The notes under the pieces are model-generated. The model saw only the letters and a list, made by a program, of their open reading frames with translations, searched no databases and was not told the origin of the DNA. From positions 84,566 through 148,565 of the forward strand of contig NZ_NFJB01000004.1 of assembly GCF_002159645.1 (NCBI RefSeq): a stretch of 64,000 nt of DNA, read 5' to 3'. The translations under genes were made by a program, and so were the position numbers. The stretch is from Parabacteroides sp. An277. Its GTDB lineage: Bacteria > Bacteroidota > Bacteroidia > Bacteroidales > Tannerellaceae. Below are positions 17,090 through 27,032 of the stretch, in pieces (within the stretch, counting starts at the first letter, position 1; each line of letters starts with the position of its first letter).

Positions 17090-19579
17090 ATGGACGAGAA
17101 AAAGAGCCATATTACGCGGAAAGTCGTATGGGGCTATTTGCTATTACTTTTGATTGCAGTCTGTTCCGTATCTTATATTTATAGTATCATTCAACAGTTA
17201 GCTGTTGAGGAAGCGCCTGATACCACGGTTCGGCAAAAAGCATACTTAGTCACCAACACCCTTTCGCTCCTCTACGAAAGTGAAGCCTTAGGACAACTGG
17301 TCGGACGACCGGAAAACGACTTGCGGAACTTCAACCGCACCATGCGCAAAGCACAAGCGAACCTTGATTCGCTCCGCGTATTGCTATCGGATTCTATCCA
17401 ACAGCTCAAAGTCGATACGATTCAAGACCTTTTGCGCCAAAAACGATGGAACACATTAAGCCTTTTGGAAACGTTGACAGAGTGGAATGCCGGACGCCTT
17501 TACCGGGAAAATATCGAACGAGTCATTGCTGTCCAGGATTCCGTCGTGCAACAAGTAAGGGATACCATTGCGCAACCGACTGTCCGCGAAATCGTAGAAG
17601 TAAAGCAAGATACCGTTATCATCCCGAAGAAAAAGAAAGGTTTTTTCCGCCGGTTGGCAGACGCATTTTCTTCCAAGCACGAAGAGGATACAAGTTTTGT
17701 ACTCAAGACCACACGCCAGTTGGTAACCGATACCATACGTGTCGCCTACAACCCGTCGGATACCATCGTGCAAGTATTGCGCAACCTGCAAGATACCGTA
17801 GCCGACCAAAGCAAGCAACTGGCGGATGTCCTTTGGCAACGAGCTGCCAATCTCCGGTACAACAACTCCATCGTATCGAATAAAATCAATCAAATGTTGC
17901 GCGACATCGAAGAGGAGGAGGTCGAACAGACCTTGGAAAGGGCTCAACATAAACAAGCTTTGTTGCGCGAAACGACCCGTCTCATCGCCAGTGTCGGTTT
18001 GATTGCCGTCATCGTAGCCGTCTTCTTCTTGATTATTATTATCCGGGATATTTCCCGAAGTTATTATTATCGCCGGCAATTAGAGAAAGCAAAACAGTTT
18101 GCCGAGGATTTGCTACAGAGCCGCGAACAGTTGATTTTGACCATCAGCCACGATATACGTGCGCCTTTATCGTCTATCATTGGTTACATCGAATTGCTTT
18201 TGCGCCGCCATCCCGACGAAAGGCAACGTTATTACCTGGACAATATGAGCAGTTCGGCGCAGCATATCCTTTCGTTGGTAAACGACCTATTGGATTATCA
18301 TCGATTGGAATCCGGCCAAATGGAAATACATCCTGTCCCCTTCTCGGTTTCAGCGCTATTGAAAGAGATTTACGTAAGTTTCAAGCCTTTGGCGGAAGCA
18401 AAAGGACTGGAGTTCGTCTTGGATGCCAAGCCCGACTATATGGAACAGACCTATTGGGGCGATACCATCCGGCTGCGGCAAGTCGTGAGCAACCTCTTGT
18501 CGAATGCCATCAAGTTTACGCCGGAGGGGAAAATACGGCTACGGGCCGCTATCGAGTTCAAGCATGAGCGCATGTTCGAATTGGATGTAACCGTATCGGA
18601 TGCCGGACCAGGTATTCCGGTGTCGGAACAGGAGCGTATCTTCGGGGACTTTACCCGTTTGGAAGGCACCTCGCAAGTCGAAGGTTTTGGATTGGGGCTT
18701 TCCATCACGCGTCGTTTGGTGACGCTCTTGCATGGGACGTTGGCCGTGCATAGTGTTGTTGGTACCGGGAGCGATTTTATCCTCACGCTTCCCCTTCCGT
18801 TGTCCGATAAAGAGGTAAAAGCGCCGGCTGCCGAAGAAGCGCCCCTGTCGCTTTCAAACGAACGGACCGTTTATTGCTTACTGGTCGACGATGATGCCAT
18901 CCAACTGGCGCTCACCGAGGAATTGCTTAAGCGAAGCCACGTCGAAGTGGTATGCGTTTCCAACCCACATGTCGTATTGGAGGTGTTGCGGAATTCGCGC
19001 TTCGATGTTATTATCACCGATATCCAAATGCCGGGCATGGATGGCTATCACCTCTTAAAGCAAATCCGCCAATCCGGCATTCCCGGTACCGACCGCCTGC
19101 CGGTTGTCGCGCTCTCGGCCAGTGTGGCCAACGAACATACGCATTACATCGAGAGTGGCTTTACGGACTTCCTGAACAAACCCTTCACGGCGGCCCAACT
19201 GATTGAATTGCTGAACCGCCTCCTGACGACACACCTCGAACCGGTAGCCCAACTCAATTTTGCCGGTTTAACGGCTTTTGCAGGTGATGATGCGGATGCG
19301 TCTGCCTCTATTCTCCGTACCTTTATCGACGAGACTTCGCATAGCATCGACCTTTTGCACCAGGCCGCTGAAGCGAAAGACCGCACGGAAGTTTCCCGCC
19401 TTTCGCATAAGTTGATTCCGTTGCTCACGATGTTGGGTGCCAATCATCTGGTACAAAAACTACGCATCTTGGAAAAGAATGATGCCGAACTGACCGAGTC
19501 GGGTTGGGAAACGCTCCTCGGCGAAGTCATCGATGCGCTGACCGACATCGTTTGTCAAGCACGCGAAAAGGCCCGGTGA
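17090..19579 (+). CDS. Hybrid sensor histidine kinase with REC and Hpt domains
   Basis: An 829-residue inner-membrane phosphorelay protein. TM1 is at about residues 9-32, then a 260-residue extracytoplasmic region with many helices, TM2 at about 297-319, HisKA with phosphoacceptor His354 (ISHDIRAPLSSIIGY), and HATPase with NLLSNAIKFTPEG, DAGPGIP and GFGLGLSI. These are followed by a receiver domain with Asp644 (TDIQMPGMDG) and Lys in FLNKPF, and a C-terminal Hpt domain with His773 (SRLSHKLIPLLTMLG). All three phosphotransfer residues are present. No response regulator with a DNA-binding domain lies nearby, so the signal output is unknown. Confidence 0.93.
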   Translation: MDEKKSHITRKVVWGYLLLLLIAVCSVSYIYSIIQQLAVEEAPDTTVRQKAYLVTNTLSLLYESEALGQLVGRPENDLRNFNRTMRKAQANLDSLRVLLSDSIQQLKVDTIQDLLRQKRWNTLSLLETLTEWNAGRLYRENIERVIAVQDSVVQQVRDTIAQPTVREIVEVKQDTVIIPKKKKGFFRRLADAFSSKHEEDTSFVLKTTRQLVTDTIRVAYNPSDTIVQVLRNLQDTVADQSKQLADVLWQRAANLRYNNSIVSNKINQMLRDIEEEEVEQTLERAQHKQALLRETTRLIASVGLIAVIVAVFFLIIIIRDISRSYYYRRQLEKAKQFAEDLLQSREQLILTISHDIRAPLSSIIGYIELLLRRHPDERQRYYLDNMSSSAQHILSLVNDLLDYHRLESGQMEIHPVPFSVSALLKEIYVSFKPLAEAKGLEFVLDAKPDYMEQTYWGDTIRLRQVVSNLLSNAIKFTPEGKIRLRAAIEFKHERMFELDVTVSDAGPGIPVSEQERIFGDFTRLEGTSQVEGFGLGLSITRRLVTLLHGTLAVHSVVGTGSDFILTLPLPLSDKEVKAPAAEEAPLSLSNERTVYCLLVDDDAIQLALTEELLKRSHVEVVCVSNPHVVLEVLRNSRFDVIITDIQMPGMDGYHLLKQIRQSGIPGTDRLPVVALSASVANEHTHYIESGFTDFLNKPFTAAQLIELLNRLLTTHLEPVAQLNFAGLTAFAGDDADASASILRTFIDETSHSIDLLHQAAEAKDRTEVSRLSHKLIPLLTMLGANHLVQKLRILEKNDAELTESGWETLLGEVIDALTDIVCQAREKAR

Positions 19580-19742
19580 GGAATAAAATTGGGGAATTAT
19601 TCCACACCTTCCACACTTTCGTTCCACACTTCCACACTTCACAGGCGTCATTCTTCCTTTCCACAGGTATAATTACAGCCGATTATAGGCGTTTTTCCCA
19701 CTTTTTACAGGCATAATCCCTGTTTGGCTAAGTTTGGCACGA

Positions 19743-19905
19743 TATTCGTATATAGAATAAGCGACATACATAATAAGTGTTTCTACATTTATCCGTTTTT
19801 ATAGGTTAAATCTTACTCTAAGGTAAAAGAGTAGTAAGTTAAAGTGTTTTTTTGATTAAGTCTGCTAATGAGAGGCCTCCTCGGGAGAGTGAGCCTCTTT
19901 TTTTA
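19743..19905 (+). ncRNA. Possible small RNA ending in a terminator
   Basis: A -7-like box TAAGTTTG (19729-19736) is followed about 140 bp later by a hairpin AGAGGC...GCCTCT with seven T residues (19871-19905). Between them is an AT-rich stretch with a local stem (TACTCT/AGAGTA). No open frame of note lies between. The -33 element is weak, so this is tentative; the terminator could instead end read-through from the sensor kinase gene. Confidence 0.35.
19871..19905 (+). terminator. Rho-independent terminator
   Basis: Stem AGAGGC/GCCTCT with a 16-nt loop, then TTTTTTTA. It lies 290 bp after the sensor kinase stop. Confidence 0.7.
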
Positions 19906-20013
19906 TGCCCTGTTCCCACGTCATGCGCGAACAAAAAATAGGAAATGCCACGCAGATACCCATTATGCTACACACCCAAATTCCAAGGGGAAAAACGAGC
20001 CCCTTGTGTGGCT

Positions 20014-20341
20014 GCAGGCCTCGCTTCGCTTCGACCGCGCAGCTATGCATTGAAGCCCTCTTCGAGGACTCTTTTATATCCATACCGATGGTGTAGTAAA
20101 ACAGGAAAATAGGATTAAGAAGTAACTGAAAAGCTCCCCTGCTTTGATAGGGGAGCTGGCGAAGCGATAGCTGAGACTGAGGGGTTCATACACACAAAAA
20201 GAATATCAACCCCTCACCCCTTCGGGGAGCTCCCCTATCAAAGCAGGGGAGCTTTTCAGTTACTTCTTAATCCTATTTCCTTATTCTGATACACCATCCA
20301 TCTTCAAGTAACCGTAGGTCGAAGCGAAGCGAGGCCTGCGG
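20014..20341. repeat. Composite REP-like super-palindrome, copy 1
   Basis: The outer arms GCAGGCCTCGCTTCGCTTCG (about 20014-20037) and their inverted copy (about 20318-20341) enclose perfect 51-bp inverted repeats at 20107-20157 and 20228-20278. The 70-bp centre contains GGCGAAGCGATAGCTGAGAC and a GAGGGGTT/AACCCCTC stem. Related sequence recurs at 29052-29178 and 29180-29350. Elements with the core CTCCCCT...AGGGGAG...GAGGGGTT are widespread in Bacteroidetes genomes (general knowledge). No transposase is present. Confidence 0.85.
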
Positions 20342-20487
20342 TATCGTATAGGCTCGTAGGGTCGGACCCACGCGTGTCCGCCTTTATATTCCGTTCTGTG
20401 TATCTATCTTATTCGAAGGTATAGTTCCATGTGCTGAAGGAGGCAGAAATTATCCCTTGTCCATTATCCATTGTCAATTTATTTTCC

Positions 20488-20495
20488 TACCTTTG
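20488..20495 (+). promoter_or_regulatory. -7 box of marC
   Basis: TACCTTTG matches TAnnTTTG and lies 33 bp before the marC ATG at 20528. The -33 element is not clear. Confidence 0.6.
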
Positions 20496-20527
20496 TCCTG
20501 CTGCTTTAAAACAAAAACAAGAAAGAT

Positions 20528-21184
20528 ATGAACGATACTGTATTTCCTTTTGCGCTGTTGTGCTTCACCTCCTTCTTCACCTTGATTAACCCGTTGGGCA
20601 CCATGCCTGTCTTTTTGTCGATGACAACCGGCATGTCGGCGAAGGAACGGGAAAAAATCGCCCGCAAAGCGACGGCTGTCGCCTTCTTTATCATGATTTC
20701 CTTTACCATCTTCGGGCCTTTCCTTTTCCAACTATTCGGTTTATCGACCAATGGATTCCGCATTGCGGGCGGGATTGTCATCATGAAGATTGGCTACGAC
20801 ATGCTCCAAGCGCACTACACACATGTGAAGTTCGATGAAAAGAGCCTGCAGCAGACGGCCGACGATATCTCTGTCACCCCGCTTGCCATCCCGATGCTAT
20901 GCGGCCCGGGCGCGATTGCCAATGGCATCGTGTTGATGGAAGATGCCGGCACTTGGGTGAACAAGGCTGTCCTCATAGGGGTGATTGCTTTGGTGTTTGT
21001 CCTGACTTTTTTCATCCTCAAAGCCTCCACGCGGTTGGTGCTCCTAATGGGCGAGACGGGCAACAACGTCATGATGCGCCTCATGGGGCTTATCTTGATG
21101 GTCATTGCGGTGGAATGTTTCGTGAGCGGAGCCAAACCTATCTTAGTGGATATCCTCCAGCAAGGGACTGCCTCAGATTCATAA
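20528..21184 (+). CDS. MarC family integral membrane protein
   Basis: A 218-residue inner-membrane protein of the MarC/NAAT family with six hydrophobic segments. The N-terminal SFFTLINPLGTMPVFLSMT and the later TPLAIPMLCGPGAIANGIVL are the paired family motifs. Many members are annotated as amino-acid or multi-antibiotic resistance related, but physiological substrates are unproven. It has its own -7 box and stands alone, with the susC invertible segment downstream. Confidence 0.92.
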   Translation: MNDTVFPFALLCFTSFFTLINPLGTMPVFLSMTTGMSAKEREKIARKATAVAFFIMISFTIFGPFLFQLFGLSTNGFRIAGGIVIMKIGYDMLQAHYTHVKFDEKSLQQTADDISVTPLAIPMLCGPGAIANGIVLMEDAGTWVNKAVLIGVIALVFVLTFFILKASTRLVLLMGETGNNVMMRLMGLILMVIAVECFVSGAKPILVDILQQGTASDS

Positions 21185-21304
21185 GGAATCTGTGGTCATC
21201 TGTTAAATCCGCATTCTGTGCGCGGAAGGAGGCGGAATAGAACGGCCGGCTCCTAATATAATATAGGTATAGAGATTCCTTACGCTGAAGGAGGGGAATG
21301 AGTC

Positions 21305-21337
21305 TTTGAAGTTGTCTTATCAAGACTACGTCAGTTT
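21305..21337. repeat. Left inverted repeat of the invertible promoter segment
   Basis: 33-bp arm with one mismatch to the inverted copy at 21533-21565; bases 21311-21337 are a perfect 27-bp match. Each arm itself contains a small dyad (GTCTT ATC AAGAC), as expected of a site-specific recombinase site. Confidence 0.9.
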
Positions 21338-21532
21338 AACCGTGATTCGCGTTAGAAACGCTACAAATGTAGTTATTCTTTTCTTAAAATCAAGTATAAA
21401 ATAGAAAAAATATTATCTCAAAGTGATTTTTTTCTTTGAGACTACTCTTTTTATACCTAACACTGTTCTATTTTAACGCTTCAAATGTTAAAATCGAGAC
21501 CTTAATCACGCCCAAGACCCGGAATTTACTCA
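21338..21532. promoter_or_regulatory. Invertible promoter segment upstream of susC/susD (OFF orientation as sequenced)
   Basis: A 195-bp AT-rich segment bounded by 33-bp inverted repeats and located 80 bp before susC. Inside, on the minus strand, CTTG (21394-21391), 19 bp and TACATTTG (21371-21364) form a Bacteroidetes promoter that points away from susC. No TAnnTTTG promoter is seen on the plus strand between the segment and the susC ATG. Inversion would place the -7 box near 21499-21506, about 140 bp before susC and reading into it. A central dyad (TCTCAAAG/CTTTGAGA) is also present. No recombinase gene lies in this window, so it would act in trans. Confidence 0.82.
21364..21394 (-). promoter_or_regulatory. 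Promoter inside the invertible segment
   Basis: Minus strand CTTG, 19-bp spacer, TACATTTG. The -7 box is a perfect consensus match; -33 differs by one base. In this orientation transcription would run leftwards, antisense to marC. Confidence 0.72.
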
Positions 21533-21565
21533 AAACTGACGTAGTCTTGATAAGACAACGTCAAA
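21533..21565. repeat. Right inverted repeat of the invertible promoter segment
   Basis: Inverted copy of 21305-21337 (27 bp perfect, then 1 mismatch, then 5 more matches). Confidence 0.9.
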
Positions 21566-21644
21566 AAACAAAAGGCGCAAGTAAGCTAACCCCGCTGATT
21601 CTGTTACAACAAGGACATATTTTAAACTAACTAAATTAATATTT

Positions 21645-24600
21645 ATGCCAAACAAGACAACAAATTCCATTTGTTTGCTATTAGTGGCAACTGCATTGAG
21701 CATCACAGGTAATGTGTACGCAGAAATTGCCCCGGCAAACCCGAATGCCCTCCGTGCACAGCAGGACGGCACAGTGACGGGAAATGTGGTGGATGCTTAC
21801 GGTCCGGTCATCGGTGCATCTGTAATCATCAAAGGTACAACTACGGGTAATATTACCGACATGGACGGTAACTTTACCTTGGAAGGTGTGAAGAATGGCG
21901 ACGTCATTCAAATCTCTTACGTGGGATACACGACGCAGGAAATCGTTTACAACGGACAGCCCTCTATTAGTGTGACTTTATCTGAAGACTCCGAGCAATT
22001 GGAAGAACTCGTGGTAACGGCGTTGGGTATGAAGCGTTCTGAAAAGTCGTTGGGTTACGCCATGACGGAATTGAAGAGCGAGGATTTGAACAAGAACGTT
22101 ATCAACCCGGTTTCCGCTTTGCAAGGTAAAGTAGCCGGTGTGGAAATCTCCGGGTCTGATGGTGGTATGTTCGGTTCTACCAAAATCTTGATTCGTGGTG
22201 CTTCTACCTTGGGTAAGAACAACCAGCCGATTTACGTAGTCGATGGTGTGATTCTGGATAATGGTATCAAAGATGGTGATCCAGATTATACACAGACCGA
22301 TGCCGACTACGGTAATGAATTGAAGAACTTGAACCCGGATGACTTCGAAACGGTATCTGTCTTGAAAGGTGCTGCCGCTACCGCCCTCTACGGTTCGCGT
22401 GGTTTGAATGGTGCCGTCGTGATTACGACCAAGAGCGGTAAAGGCATGGACGGTTTGGGTATCAACTTCTCGCAAACCGTAGGTATAGACCACATGCGTA
22501 AACAACCTAATTTGCAGTATGAATATGGTCCTGGCCAGTATTCAGGTAATGTTTCTTATGGTCAAACTGATGCGAATGGCAACTATTACAAGTTTGATAA
22601 CGCGGGACAGTTTATGTTGAATAATTCCGGACAACATACGGTACTTGGTATGACGGGACGCCATTGGGGACCGAAATATGATGGTTCTACTATTGAACTT
22701 TGGGATGGTAGTACTGGTGTATATAGTCCGTATGAAAACAACATGGTAGATGCGTATGATTTGGGTGTCAACTCGAATACAAACATTTCAGTAAGTGGTT
22801 CGAATGAAAAGACATCGTTCTATACATCATTGTCCTATAAATATGCAAATGGTACGTTGCCTAACAATAGTTTTCAACGCCTTTCGTTTTTAGGTAAAGC
22901 TACACATAAGATTACAGACAGAGTGGAAATTGAAGCTTCTATGAGTTTTGCTACATCTAAACCAAGAAATGCACAAGCAAACTTAGGTGAGGCCTTCATT
23001 GATACCAATATCGGTCCGTTCGGAGGTTTGTATGATACTCGCTATTGGAGAACTCGCTATAAGGGTTCACACGGAGGTTTGGCAAGTTCTGACTATGGTG
23101 ATGAATATGCAAACGTTCCGGGTATCAGCCAGTGGTGGAATATTTTTGAAAATGATTACCGCCAGACGGAAACTTCGGTTCGCCCTGCGTTGATTTTGAA
23201 TATAGACCTCTTCGATTGGTTAAAGTTCCGTGCGGAAGGTAACTACAATAATTATAATAAACGATTCGAAAGTAAGCAACCTGGTACAGGATATGCGAAT
23301 ACCAACTCCGGTTATTATGGCTTAGGTCTGTATGAAAAGGAACAGACGAATTTCAACGCTACCTTTACGTTGAATAAGACTGTAGGTGATTGGACATTTG
23401 GCGGATTCTTACGTGGTGAATATTTCAATAACTACGAAATGAATATGTCGATGAATACGAATGGAGGTTTAGTTGTACCGAACCAATATTTCATCGAAAA
23501 CTCCCGTAATGCGATTTCTTACACAGGTAAGTTGCAATACGAGAAGCGTATGCTTTCTATCGCATTCCAAGCTAGTGCCAGCTGGAAAGACCAAATCTTT
23601 ATGGATGTAACCGGACGTAACGACTGGTCTTCTTCATTGGTTTATGCAGATACGCATGGTAACTACTCTTATTTCTATCCGTCAGTAAATGGTTCTTGGT
23701 TGATTACTTCTACGTTCCGCGATCAATTGCCGGAATGGATTTCTTTTGCCAAGATTCGTGGATCTTGGGCGCAGGTAGGTAACGATACAGAGTCTTATAT
23801 TATTAACTCAGCTTATTCGTTGAATACTTCTACGATGGCTAATGGTAGCAGTGTATATGCGTTGTCTCTGCCTTCAACCGCTTATTCTACGGATTTGAAG
23901 CCGGAACGCAAGAATGCTTGGGAAATTGGTTTGGACTGGCGTTTCATCGAGAACCGTATTGGCATTGACTTTACGTATTATAAAGAAAATACGAAAGACC
24001 AGATTATGTCAATCTCTGTTCCGTCTGTTTCAGGTATTAGCAACCAGTTAATCAATGCGGGTAATATCCAGAACAAGGGTGTTGAAATCGCGTTGAACAC
24101 GACTCCGTATCAAAATAAGGATTGGACTTGGGATTTGAACTTTACCTATACCAAGAATACCAGTAAGATTGTTGAGTTGCATGAAAATGTAGCAGATTAC
24201 ATCTTGTTGGAAGGTGATCCTGCTTATGGTAACTATCGTATTGGTTCTGTAGCCAAGGTAGGTTCTGAATATGGTTTGTTGATGTCTGACTCAAAAGTAA
24301 AAGTTGACGAAGCAACAGGTCTTCCTGTATTGGATGCTACTTCTTACTATTCTGATATGGGTGCCATGTATTACCAGCGTGCTGGTACGGCTGAAATCAT
24401 CGGTTCTATCCAACCGGACTTCTTAGGTTCTGTCAATACAACTGTAAGTTACAAGAACTGGAGTTTGAGTGCTTCATTCGATATGCGCTTCGGTGGTTAT
24501 GTAGCATCTTACGGTTCTCGTTATGGTACAGCTTATGGTTTGACGGAAACATCATTGGCTGGACGTGATTCAGAACATGGTGGTATTACTTATACCTCTA

Positions 24601-25073
24601 TGTGGGATGGCAAGACTTATAATGACGGTGTGATTCCGGTAGGTATCATTGAAGGCGGAACGACTTTGACCCGTCCGGATGGTGTAACGTATACGGTCGC
24701 AGAAGGTGGTGAAACATTCCAGCAGTTGTATGACAAGGGTATTGTAGAACCGTTGCATGCTTCATCTTGGACTTATTGGAATAATGCTTGGTCTACAGGT
24801 ACTATAAATGATAATTGGTTTAAGAAATTGAACTATATTGCTTTCCGTGAACTTTCATTGAGTTACCGTGTGCCGAAATCGTTCTGCGAGAAGTTCCATG
24901 CAAAGAACTTGAACTTGTCGTTTACAGCTCGCAACTTAGGTTATTTGTTGAACTCGATGCCGAATAAGGAAAATCCGGAATCAGTTCGTGGTACTTCTGC
25001 TTCTGAGTTCCGTGTTCGTTCGTTCGACGGTCTTACTACCAGCTATATGTTTACTTTAAATGTTGGATTCTAA
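21645..25073 (+). CDS. SusC/RagA family TonB-dependent outer-membrane transporter
   Basis: A 1142-residue outer-membrane porin that, with SusD, imports glycans or peptides using TonB energy. A signal peptide ends near NVYAE. A carboxypeptidase-regulatory-like domain follows (about 42-118, GNVVDAYGPVIGASVIIKGT). Next come the TonB-box-like region EELVVTALG, the plug with the SusC signature GAAATALYGSRGLNGAVVIT, and a long Tyr-rich beta-barrel ending in the typical aromatic C-terminus (LNVGF). Its only visible promoter is the invertible segment upstream. No glycoside hydrolase or regulator is nearby, so the substrate cannot be named. Confidence 0.96.
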   Translation: MPNKTTNSICLLLVATALSITGNVYAEIAPANPNALRAQQDGTVTGNVVDAYGPVIGASVIIKGTTTGNITDMDGNFTLEGVKNGDVIQISYVGYTTQEIVYNGQPSISVTLSEDSEQLEELVVTALGMKRSEKSLGYAMTELKSEDLNKNVINPVSALQGKVAGVEISGSDGGMFGSTKILIRGASTLGKNNQPIYVVDGVILDNGIKDGDPDYTQTDADYGNELKNLNPDDFETVSVLKGAAATALYGSRGLNGAVVITTKSGKGMDGLGINFSQTVGIDHMRKQPNLQYEYGPGQYSGNVSYGQTDANGNYYKFDNAGQFMLNNSGQHTVLGMTGRHWGPKYDGSTIELWDGSTGVYSPYENNMVDAYDLGVNSNTNISVSGSNEKTSFYTSLSYKYANGTLPNNSFQRLSFLGKATHKITDRVEIEASMSFATSKPRNAQANLGEAFIDTNIGPFGGLYDTRYWRTRYKGSHGGLASSDYGDEYANVPGISQWWNIFENDYRQTETSVRPALILNIDLFDWLKFRAEGNYNNYNKRFESKQPGTGYANTNSGYYGLGLYEKEQTNFNATFTLNKTVGDWTFGGFLRGEYFNNYEMNMSMNTNGGLVVPNQYFIENSRNAISYTGKLQYEKRMLSIAFQASASWKDQIFMDVTGRNDWSSSLVYADTHGNYSYFYPSVNGSWLITSTFRDQLPEWISFAKIRGSWAQVGNDTESYIINSAYSLNTSTMANGSSVYALSLPSTAYSTDLKPERKNAWEIGLDWRFIENRIGIDFTYYKENTKDQIMSISVPSVSGISNQLINAGNIQNKGVEIALNTTPYQNKDWTWDLNFTYTKNTSKIVELHENVADYILLEGDPAYGNYRIGSVAKVGSEYGLLMSDSKVKVDEATGLPVLDATSYYSDMGAMYYQRAGTAEIIGSIQPDFLGSVNTTVSYKNWSLSASFDMRFGGYVASYGSRYGTAYGLTETSLAGRDSEHGGITYTSMWDGKTYNDGVIPVGIIEGGTTLTRPDGVTYTVAEGGETFQQLYDKGIVEPLHASSWTYWNNAWSTGTINDNWFKKLNYIAFRELSLSYRVPKSFCEKFHAKNLNLSFTARNLGYLLNSMPNKENPESVRGTSASEFRVRSFDGLTTSYMFTLNVGF

Positions 25074-25089
25074 TAAAGATACAGACACA

Positions 25090-27003
25090 ATGAAATCTAA
25101 AAATAATTATAAGAAAATATTGATTGCCTCCTTGATGGGAGCCGCAGTCTTGGGTACGACCAGTTGCCGGGATGATTTCGCGGATATCAATACCAGCCCG
25201 TCGCAGGTAACTACTCCGCAGCCAACCTATTTGTTCGCGCAAGCTGTGTTGGATTTTGAAAACTCAGGTTATACTTATTGGTTCTACAATGCGCCTATGA
25301 TGTTCGAATGGGCTCAGATGGCGACGCCGACAGATAGTTATACGGCTACATTTACCACGACAACGGCCAGTGGAGACCAAGGTTCTCAATACCTGAGAAC
25401 ATTGAAATATGTCAATGAAGTAAAGTATTACCAGTCTACCTTGAGTGAAGAGGAAGCTGCGCAATACAACCAGATTCTGGCTTGCCTGAATATCATGACT
25501 GCTTATCTGGGCATCTTTGACTCGGATATGTATGGTGATCTCCAATTTACAGAAGCTGCACAAGCTTTACATGGTGGTACATTAACACCTGCTTATGACA
25601 CATTGGAGAGCTTGTATGATTTGTGGTTAACTCAATTGGATGAAGCAATCAATACATTGACTACAGCTACAAACCAAATTGAGTTGAATACACAAGACGT
25701 AGTCTATGGTGGAGACATGGCTAAATGGGCAAAATTGGCTAATTCAGTTAAACTGAGAATCGCATCCCGTTTGTTAATCAGAGACCGTGCTCGTGCTTTA
25801 CAGATTGCACAACAAGTAGCCACAGCTTCTTGTGGGTATATTGACACGATGGACGATGCTATGTTGTTCAATAAGTCAACGCATAATACCAGTTCGGATG
25901 ATTACGCTTTCCATTGGAGCAATGGTTTTATGGATGGTACAGCTGCCAGCCAGCGTGTCATGAATTTCATGGTGGAAAATCAAGACCCGCGCGTTCGTTT
26001 CTGTTACCAGAAAAACGAATGGAACTCACGCATTGTGCAGGCATTCTACGACCAAGACCGGGAAATCCCGTCTTACATCGAAGAAAACGTAGAATATACG
26101 ACAGATGCCAATGGACATAAGCAATTTGTAGCTTGGAAAGGATTAGGCGAACCGTGGGTACGCTATTATGGTATTCCAGTTGAGTTTAATGCGCGCGATA
26201 ATGCTGCCCAGTATGGTGACTACTTCAACTACGATACCCAGTATATGATTTATGAAGTAGGAGGTACAAACTACAAATCTTACCGTCCGTACTCTATGTT
26301 CCAGCAGCAAATGATTATTGGACGTTATTATACAACTACTATCCCGACAGTTCCAGGTGGTCCGGTTATCGAACGTACTGAAAACCGTCCTTGGTATGGT
26401 TTGTATATGGGTGCTGCAGAAGTAAACCTCTCATTGGCTGAGTTCGCTTTATTGGGTGCTGCATTGCCACAGTCGGCTGAATATTATTACAACCGTGGTC
26501 TGGAGGCTTCTGTCCGGGAATATGACCGTTTAGCAGGTTTGAACCAGATTGCTTATTATGGCACTACATACGATTATGACCCGAATGAAGTTTCTATCGA
26601 ACTGAAAGACGGTGAAATCGAAGCCATGATGGCAAACGAAGATTATCAATTGACAGGTTCTCAGGCAGAGCAGTTGGAAAAGGTATATATCCAACAAATG
26701 TTGAACTTCACGCTTTATCCAAATGAGCAATTTGTAACTGCACGTCGTACGGGTCTGCCTAAATTCAATTCGAATTTAATTGCTCGTGAAAACTTCACAG
26801 TAGTTCCGGTAACGCAGATTCCGCGTCGTTTCGATACAGGTATTCCTTTGGAAACGGAATTGACTTACCAGATCGAATTGGATGCATTGGCTCGTCAAGG
26901 TCTCACACCGACATCTGCAGGTCCTAACGGTCAAATCTTACACGACGAACGTTTGTGGCAAGATGTAGGTGCTCCGGAATGGGGCGCAGGTCCACAATTA
27001 TAA
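25090..27003 (+). CDS. SusD/RagB-like nutrient-binding outer-membrane lipoprotein
   Basis: A 637-residue lipoprotein that forms the lid of the SusC transporter. The start is set at MKSKNNYKK (25090), giving a lipobox GTTSC with Cys26; an upstream in-frame ATG at 25060 lies inside susC. After the Cys comes RDDFADINTSPSQVTTPQPTYL, typical of the SusD-like_2 (PF12771-type) group. TPR-like helices in the N-terminal half and the late region with NEQFVTARRTGLP are as expected. It starts 16 bp after the susC stop. The ligand is unknown. Confidence 0.94.
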   Translation: MKSKNNYKKILIASLMGAAVLGTTSCRDDFADINTSPSQVTTPQPTYLFAQAVLDFENSGYTYWFYNAPMMFEWAQMATPTDSYTATFTTTTASGDQGSQYLRTLKYVNEVKYYQSTLSEEEAAQYNQILACLNIMTAYLGIFDSDMYGDLQFTEAAQALHGGTLTPAYDTLESLYDLWLTQLDEAINTLTTATNQIELNTQDVVYGGDMAKWAKLANSVKLRIASRLLIRDRARALQIAQQVATASCGYIDTMDDAMLFNKSTHNTSSDDYAFHWSNGFMDGTAASQRVMNFMVENQDPRVRFCYQKNEWNSRIVQAFYDQDREIPSYIEENVEYTTDANGHKQFVAWKGLGEPWVRYYGIPVEFNARDNAAQYGDYFNYDTQYMIYEVGGTNYKSYRPYSMFQQQMIIGRYYTTTIPTVPGGPVIERTENRPWYGLYMGAAEVNLSLAEFALLGAALPQSAEYYYNRGLEASVREYDRLAGLNQIAYYGTTYDYDPNEVSIELKDGEIEAMMANEDYQLTGSQAEQLEKVYIQQMLNFTLYPNEQFVTARRTGLPKFNSNLIARENFTVVPVTQIPRRFDTGIPLETELTYQIELDALARQGLTPTSAGPNGQILHDERLWQDVGAPEWGAGPQL

Positions 27004-27032
27004 TCAATGGATTATAGAATATCTCTCTAAAA

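Noticed and set aside
20107..20278. Second invertible DNA segment because of perfect 51-bp inverted repeats
   Set aside because: The 70-bp centre holds no promoter and matches a REP-like core found again at 29 kb; more likely a repeat element than a switch.
19580..20527. tRNA or 6S RNA gene in the 950-bp gap
   Set aside because: No cloverleaf or T-loop consensus, and no long interrupted 6S-type hairpin; only a weak promoter and a terminator were found.
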